From positions 84,675 through 148,674 of the forward strand of contig NZ_AWEZ01000073.1 of NCBI RefSeq assembly GCF_000468755.1: a stretch of DNA of 64,000 nt, given 5' to 3'. Shown here in pieces: positions 1 to 9,206 of this stretch. Both the position numbers and the translations under genes were made by a program. A model generated the notes under the pieces. That model worked only from the letters and a program-made list of their open reading frames with translations, ran no database searches and was not told where the DNA came from. Origin of the DNA: Olsenella profusa F0195. Lineage in GTDB: Bacteria > Actinomycetota > Coriobacteriia > Coriobacteriales > Atopobiaceae. How positions within the stretch are numbered: position 1 is the first letter of the stretch; each line of letters opens with the position of its first letter.

Positions 1-720
1 GCCCGCGACCTCTCCCGCGCCCGCGAGGACGCCCGGGAGGCGCTGATGAGGGCGCGCCACCAGCTCTCGAAGTTCCTGCTCAGGAAGGGGCACGTGTGGC
101 CGAGGGGCAGGTCCACGTGGACCAGGGCGCACAGGGAATGGCTGCGCTCGATAGAGCTGGCCGACCCCTGCGAGCGGCTCGTCCTCGAGGAGTACGTCGC
201 GCAGGTCAGAGAGTGCGAGGAGCGGCGTGAGCGTCTCGACGCGGCCATCGCCGAGAGGTCGCGCGCCGACGACCTCGCCGGTGTCACCTCGAGGCTTTGC
301 GCCCTGCGCGGTGTCTCCACCGTCACCGCCTTCGGCATCGCCGTCGAGATAGGCGGCTTCTCGCGCTTCGCCACGCCGAGGGCACTCATGTCCTTCGTGG
401 GTCTCGTGCCCTCCGAGTCCTCCTCCGGGGAGACGGTCTCGAGAGGCAGGATCACCAAGACTGGCAACTCCCACGTCAGGAGGCTGCTCGTCGAGGCCGC
501 CTGGCACCACGCGCGACCGCTGTCGCCGGCCTCGGAGGCCGACGCCGCGGCCTCGTCCGGCCTCTCAGCCGGAGCCGCGGGCATCGCGTCGCGGGCGAAC
601 AGGCGGCTGCACCACAGATGCCTCGACCTCAGGGCGAGGGGGAAGGGCGCCAACGTGACCAACGTCGCCGTGGCGCGCGAGCTGGCGGGCTTCTGCTGGG
701 CGCTCGCGCTCGCGGGGTGA
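1..720 (+). CDS. IS110-family transposase, 5' end outside window
   Basis: The reading frame is open from base 1, so the N-terminal part, where the family has its DEDD catalytic domain, lies outside the window. What remains is a coiled-coil-like arginine-rich segment followed by the C-terminal IS116/IS110/IS902 domain: a helix-hairpin-helix stretch around LRGVSTVTAFGIAVEIGGF, then MSFVGLVPSE, then RITKTGNSHVRRLLVEAAW, which carries the conserved serine region of the family. The frame ends in a normal TGA and no internal stops are seen, so this copy may be intact. The right end of the element was not recognised; IS110 members usually lack terminal inverted repeats. It is the only clear transposase in the window. 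Confidence 0.9.
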   Translation, partial: ARDLSRAREDAREALMRARHQLSKFLLRKGHVWPRGRSTWTRAHREWLRSIELADPCERLVLEEYVAQVRECEERRERLDAAIAERSRADDLAGVTSRLCALRGVSTVTAFGIAVEIGGFSRFATPRALMSFVGLVPSESSSGETVSRGRITKTGNSHVRRLLVEAAWHHARPLSPASEADAAASSGLSAGAAGIASRANRRLHHRCLDLRARGKGANVTNVAVARELAGFCWALALAG

Positions 721-959
721 CGGCACCGTAGCAACCACACTCCCGCACGCGCCGGTGCGGCCGAGGCGCGTGGGGCACCCCGCGATGCGACTATGCGCAG
801 CGAGGCGAGCCGCCTCGCCACGCGCGACCCTAGACAGGCGGAGCTCCCCAGCCGAAGCATCGGAATGCGTTAGCCAACACGCGGATATCAGACTTGCAGC
901 CGTGCGTCGAACCAGACACGCCCTGGGCGCCGCCGCACGGGAGGTGGCCATAGAAGGAG

Positions 960-1027
960 CAGGGCCGGCCCCCGAGAAATCGGAGGCTGGCCCTGCCTGC
1001 CCTCTTGACAAACCTATCTACATATCA
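960..1027 (-). terminator. gldA 3' element: conserved tract from the stop codon plus strong hairpin
   Basis: On the minus strand the gldA stop TGA begins the tract TGATATGTAGATAG, followed by TGTCAAGAGG. A 16-bp stem follows (960-975 with 980-995, one mismatch and one G-U pair) with a four-base loop. There is no long T run after it. The same tract plus a hairpin with a different stem occurs at 13372-13440 on the plus strand. Termination or 3'-end protection is inferred. The gap 721-1024 otherwise shows no gene. Confidence 0.7.
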
Positions 1028-2119
1028 GTCGCCCAGCGCCTTCTTGCCCATGGAGTCGGCTGCAACTATGGATGCGTAGAGCTCGTCGGGTGTGACGTCG
1101 CCAGCGAGGTTGTGGATGGTCTCGCCCGGCACGCAGGCGTTCCTGGCAATGGTGTGCACCTGGTCATCGGAGCTGATGCCCAGCTGCTCGAGTGTGACGG
1201 GAAGGCCAACCTCCAGGCAGAAGTCCTGGACGTCATCGAACTCGTCTTGCGGAGCCCCCTCGAGCACCAGTTGGACCAGGGTACCAAAGGCGACACAGCA
1301 CCCATGCGGAGCGCTGTGGCCGCCAAGCGCCGTAAGGCCGTTGTAGAACGAGTGCGCAGCCGCACAGTTGACGTTGTCGGCACCGACACCAGAAAGGTAG
1401 ACGTTTGCCTCCACGATGGCATCCAGGGCAGGCGTGACCACGTTGTTCTCGCAGGCGACGATTGCCTGGGAGCCATAGTCACGGAGCGTCTCGTAGCAAA
1501 GCTTCGCCAGGGCCATGCCGGCACGTGTGATGCCGGTTCCCTCCAGGCTGGGCGATTCGGTGCGGAGGGAGGAGCGTCCCTCGAAGTAGGTGCCGAGGGC
1601 ATCCCCCATGCCAGCGATCAGGAACCTGACGGGCGCGTTGGCAATGACCTGGCTGTCCACCATAACGGCATCGGGGTTGGTGGGATAGAAGAGGTATTTG
1701 TCAAAGCTGCCGTCATCGTTGTAGATGACCGAAAGGCCCGTGCAGGGCGCGTCTGTGGCTGCGACGGTGGGTATGGCGACGATGTGCGTGCCCGTGTAGT
1801 GGGCGGTCGCCTTGGCCGTGTCGATCGCGGAGCCTCCTCCTGCCGCCACGACGGTGTCAATCTCGTGCTCCTCGACCAGCTCCCGCATCCTTGCGATTTC
1901 GCCCTTGCTTGAGACGCCGCCGAAGATCTCCCACTGGCGAACGTCATCGGAGTCCGCAAAGCTCTCCTCGATCTGATCATGGCACGCCTTGTAGCCACTT
2001 TTCGAGCACACAAAGAGCCATCGGCTGCCCATGTAGCCCATCTCATCCTTGAACCTGAGAAGGGCTCCCTTTCCCTGGACGTACTTGAGGGGTTCGCGCA
2101 TCGCTCGTAGCAGCTTCAT
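1025..2119 (-). CDS. gldA: Glycerol dehydrogenase-like iron/zinc-containing alcohol dehydrogenase
   Basis: This 364-residue protein belongs to the polyol dehydrogenase branch of the iron-containing alcohol dehydrogenase family, which oxidises glycerol or similar vicinal diols with NAD. Visible signatures are VVAAGGGSAIDTAKA (nucleotide binding), an aspartate in the ATDAPC segment, and the metal-ligand histidines in AAAHSFYNGL and GGHSAPHGC. The start at 2119 was chosen because AGGAG lies five bases upstream; an in-frame ATG at 2167 would add 16 residues not typical of the family. It diverges from cstA and the aco genes, so it may share control with them. Glycerol or 1,2-propanediol are plausible substrates, but diacetyl/acetoin reduction is also possible given the neighbours. 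Confidence 0.85.
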   Translation of the reverse strand: MKLLRAMREPLKYVQGKGALLRFKDEMGYMGSRWLFVCSKSGYKACHDQIEESFADSDDVRQWEIFGGVSSKGEIARMRELVEEHEIDTVVAAGGGSAIDTAKATAHYTGTHIVAIPTVAATDAPCTGLSVIYNDDGSFDKYLFYPTNPDAVMVDSQVIANAPVRFLIAGMGDALGTYFEGRSSLRTESPSLEGTGITRAGMALAKLCYETLRDYGSQAIVACENNVVTPALDAIVEANVYLSGVGADNVNCAAAHSFYNGLTALGGHSAPHGCCVAFGTLVQLVLEGAPQDEFDDVQDFCLEVGLPVTLEQLGISSDDQVHTIARNACVPGETIHNLAGDVTPDELYASIVAADSMGKKALGD

Positions 2120-2633
2120 GACAGCTCCTCTCATGGAGTCACCGCTTCTCATGGCGGTGAAAGACACTGCAGAGTATATGTGGGTGCCGTGAGGGCACGG
2201 CCGCTCAAGCCGCGACTATTCGCCGGATGTTGTGCAAGCTGGCCTGGAAGGCAGGGAAGTCCGGCCGCCGTGTCTCCGGTATGCCCCAGAGGATGGCGCG
2301 TTCGGGGTCTGGCGACGTCCCCACATGTTTGGGCCGTGCGCTTGTGTCATGTGCTGCCTTAGCGAGGGCCCGGCCGAGCGGGTCGTTCGTCCATGAGGTG
2401 GCTGCGGCCGTAGATGGTGGGCTTTTCCGTCCTGTGTGCGGACGGTTTCGGAGACGTTTCCCTTTGCCCCGGAAAAGCCTGTGAGTGATACCACAGCCTT
2501 ACGGGTATCAGGCCCCAAGTATGGTGTGCCGCGCTATCGGCAGGGGATAGACCTGCCCGGGATGCGCGACGTCCAGATGGCAGAGGGAGTGTGCCCTGCA
2601 TGCAGGGCGCTTCCGTGCGGAGAGGTAGTGGCA
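2120..2633. other. Divergent intergenic region between gldA and cstA
   Basis: This 514-base gap contains no convincing gene. It must hold promoters for gldA (left) and cstA (right). The right part is rich in inverted repeats (see 2420-2510), and a perfect 16-bp palindrome, GCCCTGCATGCAGGGC, lies at 2593-2608, 25 bases before the cstA start. That palindrome is a possible operator or a hairpin close to the ribosome binding site. No confident sigma-70 promoter could be assigned. Confidence 0.5.
2420..2510 (+). promoter_or_regulatory. Structured leader of cstA (candidate cis-regulatory RNA)
   Basis: Nested inverted repeats are visible. GGCTTTTCC at 2420-2428 pairs with GGAAAAGCC at 2471-2479. 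Inside it CCGTCC (2427-2432) pairs with GGACGG (2440-2445); the two stems share two bases, so they compete or stack. Just downstream TGATACC (2486-2492) pairs with GGTATCA (2504-2510). The arrangement precedes cstA by about 120 bases. It matches no riboswitch class I recognise. A regulatory role is an inference. Confidence 0.4.
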
Positions 2634-4493
2634 ATGAATGGATTGACCGTCATCGTCATCGCGGCGGTGGTCTTGGTCATCGGCTATGGGGCGTATGGCC
2701 GTTGGCTCGCAAGGACCTGGGGCATCGACGAGGGTGCGCTGACGCCCGCCATGCGCATGGAGGATGGCAGGGACTACGCGCCAGCATCGCGCTTCTCCGT
2801 GTTCGCGCACCAGTTCTCGTCGATCTGTGGTGCTGGCCCCGTCACGGGGACCATCGTGGCCATGATGTTCGGTTGGCTGCCCGTGCTGCTGTGGGTGCTC
2901 GTCGGCGGCGTCTTCTTTGGCGCCGTGCACGACTTTGGCGCCCTCTACGCCTCGATCAAGAACAACGGCAAGTCGCTGGGCCAGCTCATCGAGAAGTACA
3001 TCGGGAGGACGGGCCGCCGCCTCTTCCTCCTGTTCAGCTTCCTGTTCTGCTGTATCGTCGTCGCCGCGTTCACGGCCATGGTCGCGGGCACGTTCGCCTC
3101 GACCTTCGATGCCAGCGGGGCCGTTGACGTCACCAAGTCGTATGCGGCGGGATGCGCGGGGACGATCTCGATCCTGTTCACGTTCGTGGCCATCGGCTTT
3201 GGCTGGGTCTGTCGCACCTTCGACCTCAGGGGCGTGGCCAAGTATGCCCTTGCCATCGCCCTCATCGCCGTGATGTTCGTGCTGGGCATGCTCTTCCCCC
3301 TCTACCTCAACCTGATGGGGTGGACGGCCGTCGTGGCCATCTACCTGGTCTTCGCATGTGCGATGCCCATCCAGGTGCTCAAGCAGCCACGTGACGTGCT
3401 CACGGCGATCATGATGGTCGCCATGATCGTCTGTGCCGTGCTGGGCATCGTCGTCATGGGCCTCGACGGTCAGGCGACGATGACCGCTCCCATGATTGCC
3501 TCGTCCGAGCAGCTCGGCGCGCTTGCCGCCAAGGGCAACTACCTGTTCCCGCTGCTCTTCGTCTCCGTCGCCTGCGGCGCCCTTTCCGGCTTCCACAGCC
3601 TCGTGAGCTCGGGTACCTCGTCCAAGCAGCTCTCCAACGAGCGGGACGCCCTGCCTGTGGGGTATGGCGCCATGGTGCTCGAGAGCTTTGTGGGCACGCT
3701 TGCCGTCGTCGTGGCAGCTATCATGTTTGGGGACATGAACACCGTCGGCACCGGCGCCCTCAATGCGGGCGTTGCCAGTACCCCGTTTCAGATCTTTGCC
3801 GCCGGTGTGGCGCGCGGCATGCAGAGCTTTGGCGTCAACGGCACCTTTGCGACCGTGTTCATGACCATGAACGTCTCGGCGTTGGCGCTCACCTCGCTGG
3901 ACGCCGTGGCACGCATAGGCCGCACGTCATTCCAGGAGTTCTTCTTCAAGACCAACGACGTTCAGGCCGAGAAGGCCATCGAGAAGAGCGCCGGCCAGAG
4001 GCTCGTGACCAACACATGGTTTGCCACCATCATCACCCTGGTCATCGGTGTGGGGATGTCGCTGGGCGGCTATCTCAACATCTGGCCGCTCTTTGGCGCC
4101 TCGAACCAGCTGCTTGGCGGCATGACCATGATCACGCTCGCCGTGTTCTGCAGGTGCACGGGGCGCAAGGGGTTCATGCTGTACGCGCCCGTCGCGTTCC
4201 TGCTCTGCTGCACGTTCACGTCACTGACCATGAGCGCCATCAACTGCCTCAACGCGGTCGTCGCCAACGCCACGCCGGCCGTGCTCGCCACGAGTGGGCT
4301 GCAGCTCGTCTTTGCGGTGCTGCTCATGGTTCTGGGGCTCATCGTCGCCTACAACTGCCTCAAGGAGCTCTTCCGGGCCAAGGCGGGATCCAAGCCTGAC
4401 GAGGAGCCCGAATGGACGGAGCTCGGCCGCGCGCATGTGACCGAGGTCAGGGCCAAGACCACTACGGGTGACGCAGAGGCCACGGCCGTATAG
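2634..4493 (+). CDS. cstA: CstA-family carbon starvation / pyruvate or peptide transporter
   Basis: A 619-residue, very hydrophobic protein with roughly 16-18 membrane segments. The N-terminal stretch GYGAYGRWLARTWGID and the region RFSVFAHQFSSICGAGPV are hallmarks of the CstA family, and the C-terminal CstA domain begins near the phrase GASNQLLGG. Family members take up pyruvate or peptides across the cytoplasmic membrane under carbon limitation. The start at 2634 was preferred because it is preceded by GAGAGG and gives the family's normal N-terminus; the frame is open upstream to 2436 but that extension is not CstA-like. Its place upstream of a 2-oxoacid/acetoin dehydrogenase operon fits import of pyruvate or a related C3/C4 compound. 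Confidence 0.9.
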   Translation: MNGLTVIVIAAVVLVIGYGAYGRWLARTWGIDEGALTPAMRMEDGRDYAPASRFSVFAHQFSSICGAGPVTGTIVAMMFGWLPVLLWVLVGGVFFGAVHDFGALYASIKNNGKSLGQLIEKYIGRTGRRLFLLFSFLFCCIVVAAFTAMVAGTFASTFDASGAVDVTKSYAAGCAGTISILFTFVAIGFGWVCRTFDLRGVAKYALAIALIAVMFVLGMLFPLYLNLMGWTAVVAIYLVFACAMPIQVLKQPRDVLTAIMMVAMIVCAVLGIVVMGLDGQATMTAPMIASSEQLGALAAKGNYLFPLLFVSVACGALSGFHSLVSSGTSSKQLSNERDALPVGYGAMVLESFVGTLAVVVAAIMFGDMNTVGTGALNAGVASTPFQIFAAGVARGMQSFGVNGTFATVFMTMNVSALALTSLDAVARIGRTSFQEFFFKTNDVQAEKAIEKSAGQRLVTNTWFATIITLVIGVGMSLGGYLNIWPLFGASNQLLGGMTMITLAVFCRCTGRKGFMLYAPVAFLLCCTFTSLTMSAINCLNAVVANATPAVLATSGLQLVFAVLLMVLGLIVAYNCLKELFRAKAGSKPDEEPEWTELGRAHVTEVRAKTTTGDAEATAV

Positions 4494-4965
4494 GGGGAGC
4501 GGCTCTCTGCCGGGCCCCGGGAGGGGGTGGACCGGCAGGCTGCCATCACCTCGCAGGACATGACAGCCCACGCGGGGCATGGGTCGCCGCTTGCACGGGC
4601 GCGTCCCCTGCCCCGCGTGGGCCGTCCGTCACCGAGGCTGGGACGAGTGCCGCTGGCCGACAATTTGCAGCAATTTAAACGATTTGTCTCTCCGCGAGGA
4701 GTGGCTCTCGATATCCTTAGCCTGGATGTATGTCTGCTGCCCCCGCATCGACCCCTGTCGAGTGGTGTGCGGCTCTGGAGGTGGTGACTGCTGCCAGCGC
4801 CCTCTACGAACCTTGAAGACTAGAAAACGTTGAGCATAGCCGATGCGATGCGCGGTCGTGAATCACCGGATCTCTGGGACAGGCGTGCCAAAGGACGGGG
4901 GATGGCCGTGGCGATGGGGTTGCCTGCGACACCGCGAGAGGGTCTTGGGTGAGGAGAGGGTTCCC
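4494..4965. other. Intergenic region with a 13-bp perfect inverted repeat
   Basis: No gene is seen in these 472 bases. GCCCACGCGGGGC at 4566-4578 is exactly complementary to 4610-4622, with a 31-base loop; this could end cstA transcription but no T run follows. An AT-richer patch at about 4660-4690 contains two copies of GCAATTT and probably marks a promoter for the flavoenzyme gene downstream. The upstream frame of that gene is open to 4843 but lacks a ribosome binding site. Confidence 0.5.
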
Positions 4966-6969
4966 ATGGCAGAGCGAACAAGGATGTTCACAAGCATCAG
5001 AATCGGAAACGTCGAGGTGAAGAACCGCCTGGCGCTGGCGCCGATGGGTGCCTTCGGGCTGGTGGACAGGTACGGTTGCTATAACCAGCGGGCGATCGAC
5101 TACTATGTCGAGCGGGCGAAGGGCGGCACGGGCCTGCTGATCTCGTCGGTGACGAAGGTCGAGAACACGGTTGACTCGATGATAGACGGCTTCCTGCCCT
5201 GCACGGACATCGACCCCGCCCGCTTCGTGCTCACGGCCTCCGAGATGACCGAGCGCGTCCATGCCTATGGCTCCAAGATGTTCCTGCAGCTCTCCATGGG
5301 CTTCGGCCGCGTCCTGGCCCCCGCGCTCGCGAAGAAGCCACCCGTCTCCGCATCCGCGGTGCCCAACTTCTGGGACCCCTCGGTCACGTGTCGCGCCATG
5401 ACTATCAAGGAGATCGAGTTCGTCATACGCAAGTTTGGCGAGGCGGCTGCCATAGCCAAGCGGGCCGGCTTCGATGGCGTCGAGATCCATGCGGTTCACG
5501 AGGGATACCTGCTTGACCAGTTCACGACCGCCTTCACCAACCACCGCACGGACAAGTTTGGTGGGGACCTGAGGGGCCGCACGACCCTGCCCGTCGCCAT
5601 CGTCAAGGAGGTCAAGGGCACGGTGGGAAAGGACTTCCCCGTCGTCCTGCGCTTCTCGATCAAGAGCTGCGTGAAGGGCTTCAATTCGGGAGGCCTCGAG
5701 GGCGAGGACTACCAGGAGTTCGGGCGCGACGCCGACGAGGGCTACACCATCGCCCCCTGGTTCGAGGAGGCGGGTTATGACGCCTTCGACGCCGACGAGG
5801 GCTCCTACGATGCCTGGTACTTTGCCCATCCCCCCGTCTACCAGCGGCATGGCCTGTATCTCGACCATACGAAGAGGCTCAAGGAGGTCGTCTCCGCCCC
5901 GGTCATCGTTGCGGGCAAGAACGACATCCCCGAGCTCGCGGAGAGCGCGCTCGCGGAGCGGAAGGCCGACATGATCGTGCTGGGTCGAGCGCTCCTGGCG
6001 GATCCCTCCTGGCCCCAGAAGGTGCTCTCGGGCAAGGAGGACCAGATCAGGCCCTGCATTGGCTGCCATGTGGGCTGCATGGGGCGTGGATTCGAGGGCA
6101 AGCACCTCTCGTGTGCCGTCAACCCCGCGTGTGGTCGCGAGCGGCTGTATCGGATCGAGAGGATTGCGGAGCCCAGGAAGGCGCTCGTCGTCGGTGGTGG
6201 CGTGGCGGGCATGGAGGCCGCCCGCGTCCTGAGTCTGCGGGGCTTCGAGGTGTCGCTGTACGAGGCCACCGACAGGCTGGGAGGAAACATCCTGCCCGGC
6301 TCGGTACCCGACTTCAAGGCCGATGATCGCCGCCTGATCGCCTACTACGAGCGCCAGATGGAGGTCCGGAAGGTCGACGTCCACATGGGCGCGCGACTCA
6401 CGGCTGATCAGGTCGGGGACATGGATGTCGACGTCGTCATCCTGGCCACCGGCTCCACCATATGCACGCTGGACGTGCCCTGCAGCCATCCCGAGCGTAT
6501 GGTCGATGCCGTGTCGGTCCTCGAGGGCGCGCCGGTCGGCCAGAGGGTCACCATGATCGGCGGAGGGCTCGTCGGCTGCGAGACCGCCCTGTGGCTTGCG
6601 CAGCAGGGCAAGGAGGTCACCGTCGTCGAGATGCTGTCGGCGCTCCTCTCTGCGGGAAGGCCCGTCCCCTTCATGAACAAGGACATGCTCCTGACGATGA
6701 TGAGGCGCGAGGGCATCAGGGAGATCACGAACACCTCCCTGCTGGAGGTCACCGACGAGGGGGCCGTCCTCGTAGACAACCACTTCAGGACCTCGACCGT
6801 CCCCTGCGACACCGTGGTGACCTGCACGGGGTTCAAGGCCAACGACCAGCTGTTCAAGGAGCTGTACGGCAAGGTCGAGCACCTCTACAACGTGGGGGAC
6901 AGCCAGGTGGCGGCGGATGTGATGACGGCGGTCTGGCAGGCCAACGAGGTCGCCCTCAACGTTTCGTGA
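4966..6969 (+). CDS. NADH:flavin oxidoreductase, 2,4-dienoyl-CoA reductase/enoate reductase family (FMN, Fe-S, FAD)
   Basis: A 667-residue three-part flavoenzyme. The N-terminal half is an Old Yellow Enzyme TIM barrel (start MFTSIRIGNVEVKNRLALAP; EIHAVHEGYLLDQFTTAFTN). A cysteine cluster C364-C367-C371-C383 should hold a 4Fe-4S centre. The C-terminal half has a dinucleotide fold (KALVVGGGVAGMEAARVL) and a second one (VTMIGGGLVGCETALWLA). The layout is that of FadH, trimethylamine dehydrogenase and bacterial bile-acid or enoate reductases, which reduce activated C=C bonds with NAD(P)H. GAGGAGAGGG precedes the ATG. The substrate cannot be read from sequence. Lying between cstA and the aco operon it could act as an electron sink for NADH made there. 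Confidence 0.87.
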   Translation: MAERTRMFTSIRIGNVEVKNRLALAPMGAFGLVDRYGCYNQRAIDYYVERAKGGTGLLISSVTKVENTVDSMIDGFLPCTDIDPARFVLTASEMTERVHAYGSKMFLQLSMGFGRVLAPALAKKPPVSASAVPNFWDPSVTCRAMTIKEIEFVIRKFGEAAAIAKRAGFDGVEIHAVHEGYLLDQFTTAFTNHRTDKFGGDLRGRTTLPVAIVKEVKGTVGKDFPVVLRFSIKSCVKGFNSGGLEGEDYQEFGRDADEGYTIAPWFEEAGYDAFDADEGSYDAWYFAHPPVYQRHGLYLDHTKRLKEVVSAPVIVAGKNDIPELAESALAERKADMIVLGRALLADPSWPQKVLSGKEDQIRPCIGCHVGCMGRGFEGKHLSCAVNPACGRERLYRIERIAEPRKALVVGGGVAGMEAARVLSLRGFEVSLYEATDRLGGNILPGSVPDFKADDRRLIAYYERQMEVRKVDVHMGARLTADQVGDMDVDVVILATGSTICTLDVPCSHPERMVDAVSVLEGAPVGQRVTMIGGGLVGCETALWLAQQGKEVTVVEMLSALLSAGRPVPFMNKDMLLTMMRREGIREITNTSLLEVTDEGAVLVDNHFRTSTVPCDTVVTCTGFKANDQLFKELYGKVEHLYNVGDSQVAADVMTAVWQANEVALNVS

Positions 6970-7033
6970 CGTGATGTGACGGCGCCGCCGGCGAGGGGAG
7001 GCGCCCGACGTCGCCGTCGTGGCAGGGGCCTGC

Positions 7034-7059
7034 GAGGGGCGTGGTGGCCCACGCCCCTT
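7034..7059 (+). terminator. Intergenic hairpin upstream of the aco operon
   Basis: A perfect 10-bp stem (AGGGGCGTGG at 7035-7044 with 7049-7058) and four-base loop lies between the flavoenzyme stop and acoA. No T run follows, so it may be a weak terminator or a processing site. It suggests that the dehydrogenase operon can be expressed separately from the genes before it. Confidence 0.45.
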
Positions 7060-7161
7060 GGGGCCATGGCTTCATCGAAGATGGGAGACTCGTATGACGG
7101 TATCGATGCATCGGTCGTGACGGACAGGGCCCAATTTCGCTGACAAGGGAGGCGCGTCCCT

Positions 7162-8148
7162 ATGAAGGTGCCTACTAACGAAGACATGAAGGGCATGTAC
7201 GAGACCCTCGTGAGGATTCGCACGTTCGAGAGCAGGGCGGTGGACCTGTTCGCGGAGGGACAGATTCCGGGCTTTCTTCACTCCTATCTCGGAGAGGAGG
7301 CGATTGCCACCGGCGTGTGCGCGAACCTGGAGAGGACGGACTTCATCACGAGCACGCACAGGGGCCATGGCCACATCATCGCCAAGGGCGGCGACACCAG
7401 ATACATGATGGCCGAGCTGTATGGCCGCACGACCGGCTACTGCAAGGGCAAGGGCGGCTCCATGCACATTGCGGACAGGGACCTGGGGATCCTGGGCGCC
7501 AATGGCATCGTGGGAGCCGGACAGGACATCGCCGTGGGGGCGGGCCTCTCCATCGCGTACCGGGGGACCAACCAGGTGACCGCCTGCTTCTTCGGTGATG
7601 GCTCCACGAACCAGGGAACCTTCAATGAGGCCCTCAACATGGCGTCCATCTGGAAGCTTCCCATCGTCTTCGTCTGCGAGAACAACCAGTTTGGCATTTC
7701 CATGAGCCAGTCCAGGCACCAGGCTATCAAGGACATCGCGGATCGCGCCGTGTCCTACGGGTTCCCCGGCATCGCGGTCGATGGCAATGACGTCATGGCC
7801 GTCTATGAGGTGGCGCGAGAGGCGGTCAATCGCGCCCGGCAGGGGCAGGGGCCAACGCTCGTCGAGTGCAAGACCTGGAGGTGGCGTGGCCACTTCGAGG
7901 GCGACCCGAGCGTCTACAAGGATCCGGTGGAGCAGGAAGCCTGGATGGAGAAGGAGCCCGTCAGGCGCTACCGTACGTTCCTCGAGGAGAACGAGGTCAT
8001 GACCGCGGACGAGATGGATGCGGTCGACAAGCGGATTGACGACGAGATCGATGCCGCGGTCGCGTACGCGCAGGAGAGCCCGCTGCCGCAGCCGGAGGAC
8101 GTCGTCAAGGACGTCTATACCGATATCGTAGAGGAGGTGCGTCACTGA
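7162..8148 (+). CDS. acoA: TPP-dependent acetoin/2-oxoacid dehydrogenase E1 component, alpha subunit
   Basis: A 328-residue protein with the family's thiamine-diphosphate motif starting GDGSTNQG and ending ENNQFGIS, and the upstream active-site segment STHRGHGHIIAKGGD. Together with the beta subunit it decarboxylates or cleaves the substrate and passes the acyl group to lipoyl-E2. GGGAGG lies nine bases before the ATG. The stop overlaps the next gene's start by one base (TGATG), showing translational coupling. The AcoX gene in the same operon favours acetoin dehydrogenase over pyruvate dehydrogenase, but sequence alone does not settle the substrate. Confidence 0.88.
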   Translation: MKVPTNEDMKGMYETLVRIRTFESRAVDLFAEGQIPGFLHSYLGEEAIATGVCANLERTDFITSTHRGHGHIIAKGGDTRYMMAELYGRTTGYCKGKGGSMHIADRDLGILGANGIVGAGQDIAVGAGLSIAYRGTNQVTACFFGDGSTNQGTFNEALNMASIWKLPIVFVCENNQFGISMSQSRHQAIKDIADRAVSYGFPGIAVDGNDVMAVYEVAREAVNRARQGQGPTLVECKTWRWRGHFEGDPSVYKDPVEQEAWMEKEPVRRYRTFLEENEVMTADEMDAVDKRIDDEIDAAVAYAQESPLPQPEDVVKDVYTDIVEEVRH

Positions 8149-9119
8149 TGAAGACCATGAAGGCTATGGAGGCCCTCCGCGAGGGCATGTGCATCCGCAT
8201 GAGAGAGGACGAGAACGTCCTTTTGCTCGGCGAGGATGTCGGCGCGTTCGGCGGATGCTTTGGCGTATCCGCGGGCATGCTTGACGAGTTTGGGCCCGAG
8301 AGGGTTCGTGACACGCCCATCTCCGAGGGTGCCATCATCGGCGCGGCGACGGGCTCGGCGGCGACGGGGCTGCGCCCCATCGCTGAGATCATGTTCTCTG
8401 ACTTCCTCACGGTTGCCATGGACCAGGTGGTGAACAACGCCGCGTTCATGCACTACATGTTTGGTGGCAAGATCGAGCTCCCGATGGTCGTTCGGACCGT
8501 CAATGGCGCCGGCGCGCAGGGGGCGGCGCAGCACTCGAAGTCGATGGAGGCATGGGTCACGCACATCCCGGGCCTGAAGGTGGTGTTTCCCTCCACGCCG
8601 CAGGACTGCCTGGGCCTGATGCTCGCGTCCATAGATGACGACAACCCCGTCATCTTCTTCGAGCACAAGATGGCATACGGCCGTGCGGGGGAGGTGGCCT
8701 CAAGAGATCCGATCCCCCTGGGCAAGGGCGACATCAAGCGGGAGGGTGACGACCTGACGATCATCGCCTACGGCAACCAGCTGTTCGTGGCGCTGGATGC
8801 GGCCGAGGCGCTGGCCAAGGAGGGCATCTCCGCGGAGGTCGTGGATCCTCGCACGCTGTACCCCCTCGACAAGGACCTGATCGCCCAATCGGTCGAGAAG
8901 ACGGGCAACGTCATCGTGACGTCCGAGGAGTTCAAGCGGGGAAGCTATGCCGGTGAGATATCCGCGTTCGTCTCAGAGGAGCTCTTTGACGACCTCAACT
9001 CATCCGTAAGGCGCGTCTGCGCGCTCGACACCCCCGTTCCCTTCGCTCCGATCCTGGAGCAGACCTTCCTCCCGAAGGCCGAGGACATCGTCGCGGCCGC
9101 ACGGGAGCAGCTGGGATAG
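8148..9119 (+). CDS. acoB: TPP-dependent acetoin/2-oxoacid dehydrogenase E1 component, beta subunit
   Basis: A 323-residue transketolase-like protein (pyrimidine-binding domain about 1-180, C-terminal domain about 195-315). Typical segments are LLGEDVGAFGG near the N-terminus, DTPISEGAIIGAATGSA, and VDPRTLYPLDKDLI in the C-terminal domain. It pairs with the alpha subunit encoded immediately upstream to form the alpha2-beta2 E1 of an acetoin or 2-oxoacid complex. Its start overlaps the end of acoA, consistent with equal synthesis. Confidence 0.88.
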   Translation: MKTMKAMEALREGMCIRMREDENVLLLGEDVGAFGGCFGVSAGMLDEFGPERVRDTPISEGAIIGAATGSAATGLRPIAEIMFSDFLTVAMDQVVNNAAFMHYMFGGKIELPMVVRTVNGAGAQGAAQHSKSMEAWVTHIPGLKVVFPSTPQDCLGLMLASIDDDNPVIFFEHKMAYGRAGEVASRDPIPLGKGDIKREGDDLTIIAYGNQLFVALDAAEALAKEGISAEVVDPRTLYPLDKDLIAQSVEKTGNVIVTSEEFKRGSYAGEISAFVSEELFDDLNSSVRRVCALDTPVPFAPILEQTFLPKAEDIVAAAREQLG

Positions 9120-9206
9120 GGGGCCGGAGGGCTCGCCCGGTGGCCTGTGACGGGGCGCCGGACGGGCCCCTCCCCGATGGGGGGAGATGCCTGAGAAGGA
9201 GGTCGG

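Noticed and set aside
2436..2633. N-terminal extension of cstA
   Set aside because: The frame is open but the extension is not hydrophobic or CstA-like, and a good ribosome binding site precedes the internal ATG at 2634.
4804..6882. 692-codon open frame antisense to the flavoenzyme gene
   Set aside because: It lies wholly opposite a well-supported gene, is His/Asp/Gly/Arg rich with no family pattern, and is a usual artefact of high-GC third positions. The same applies to the long antisense frames at 16268-17806, 21620-22960, 22984-24861 and 59337-61232.
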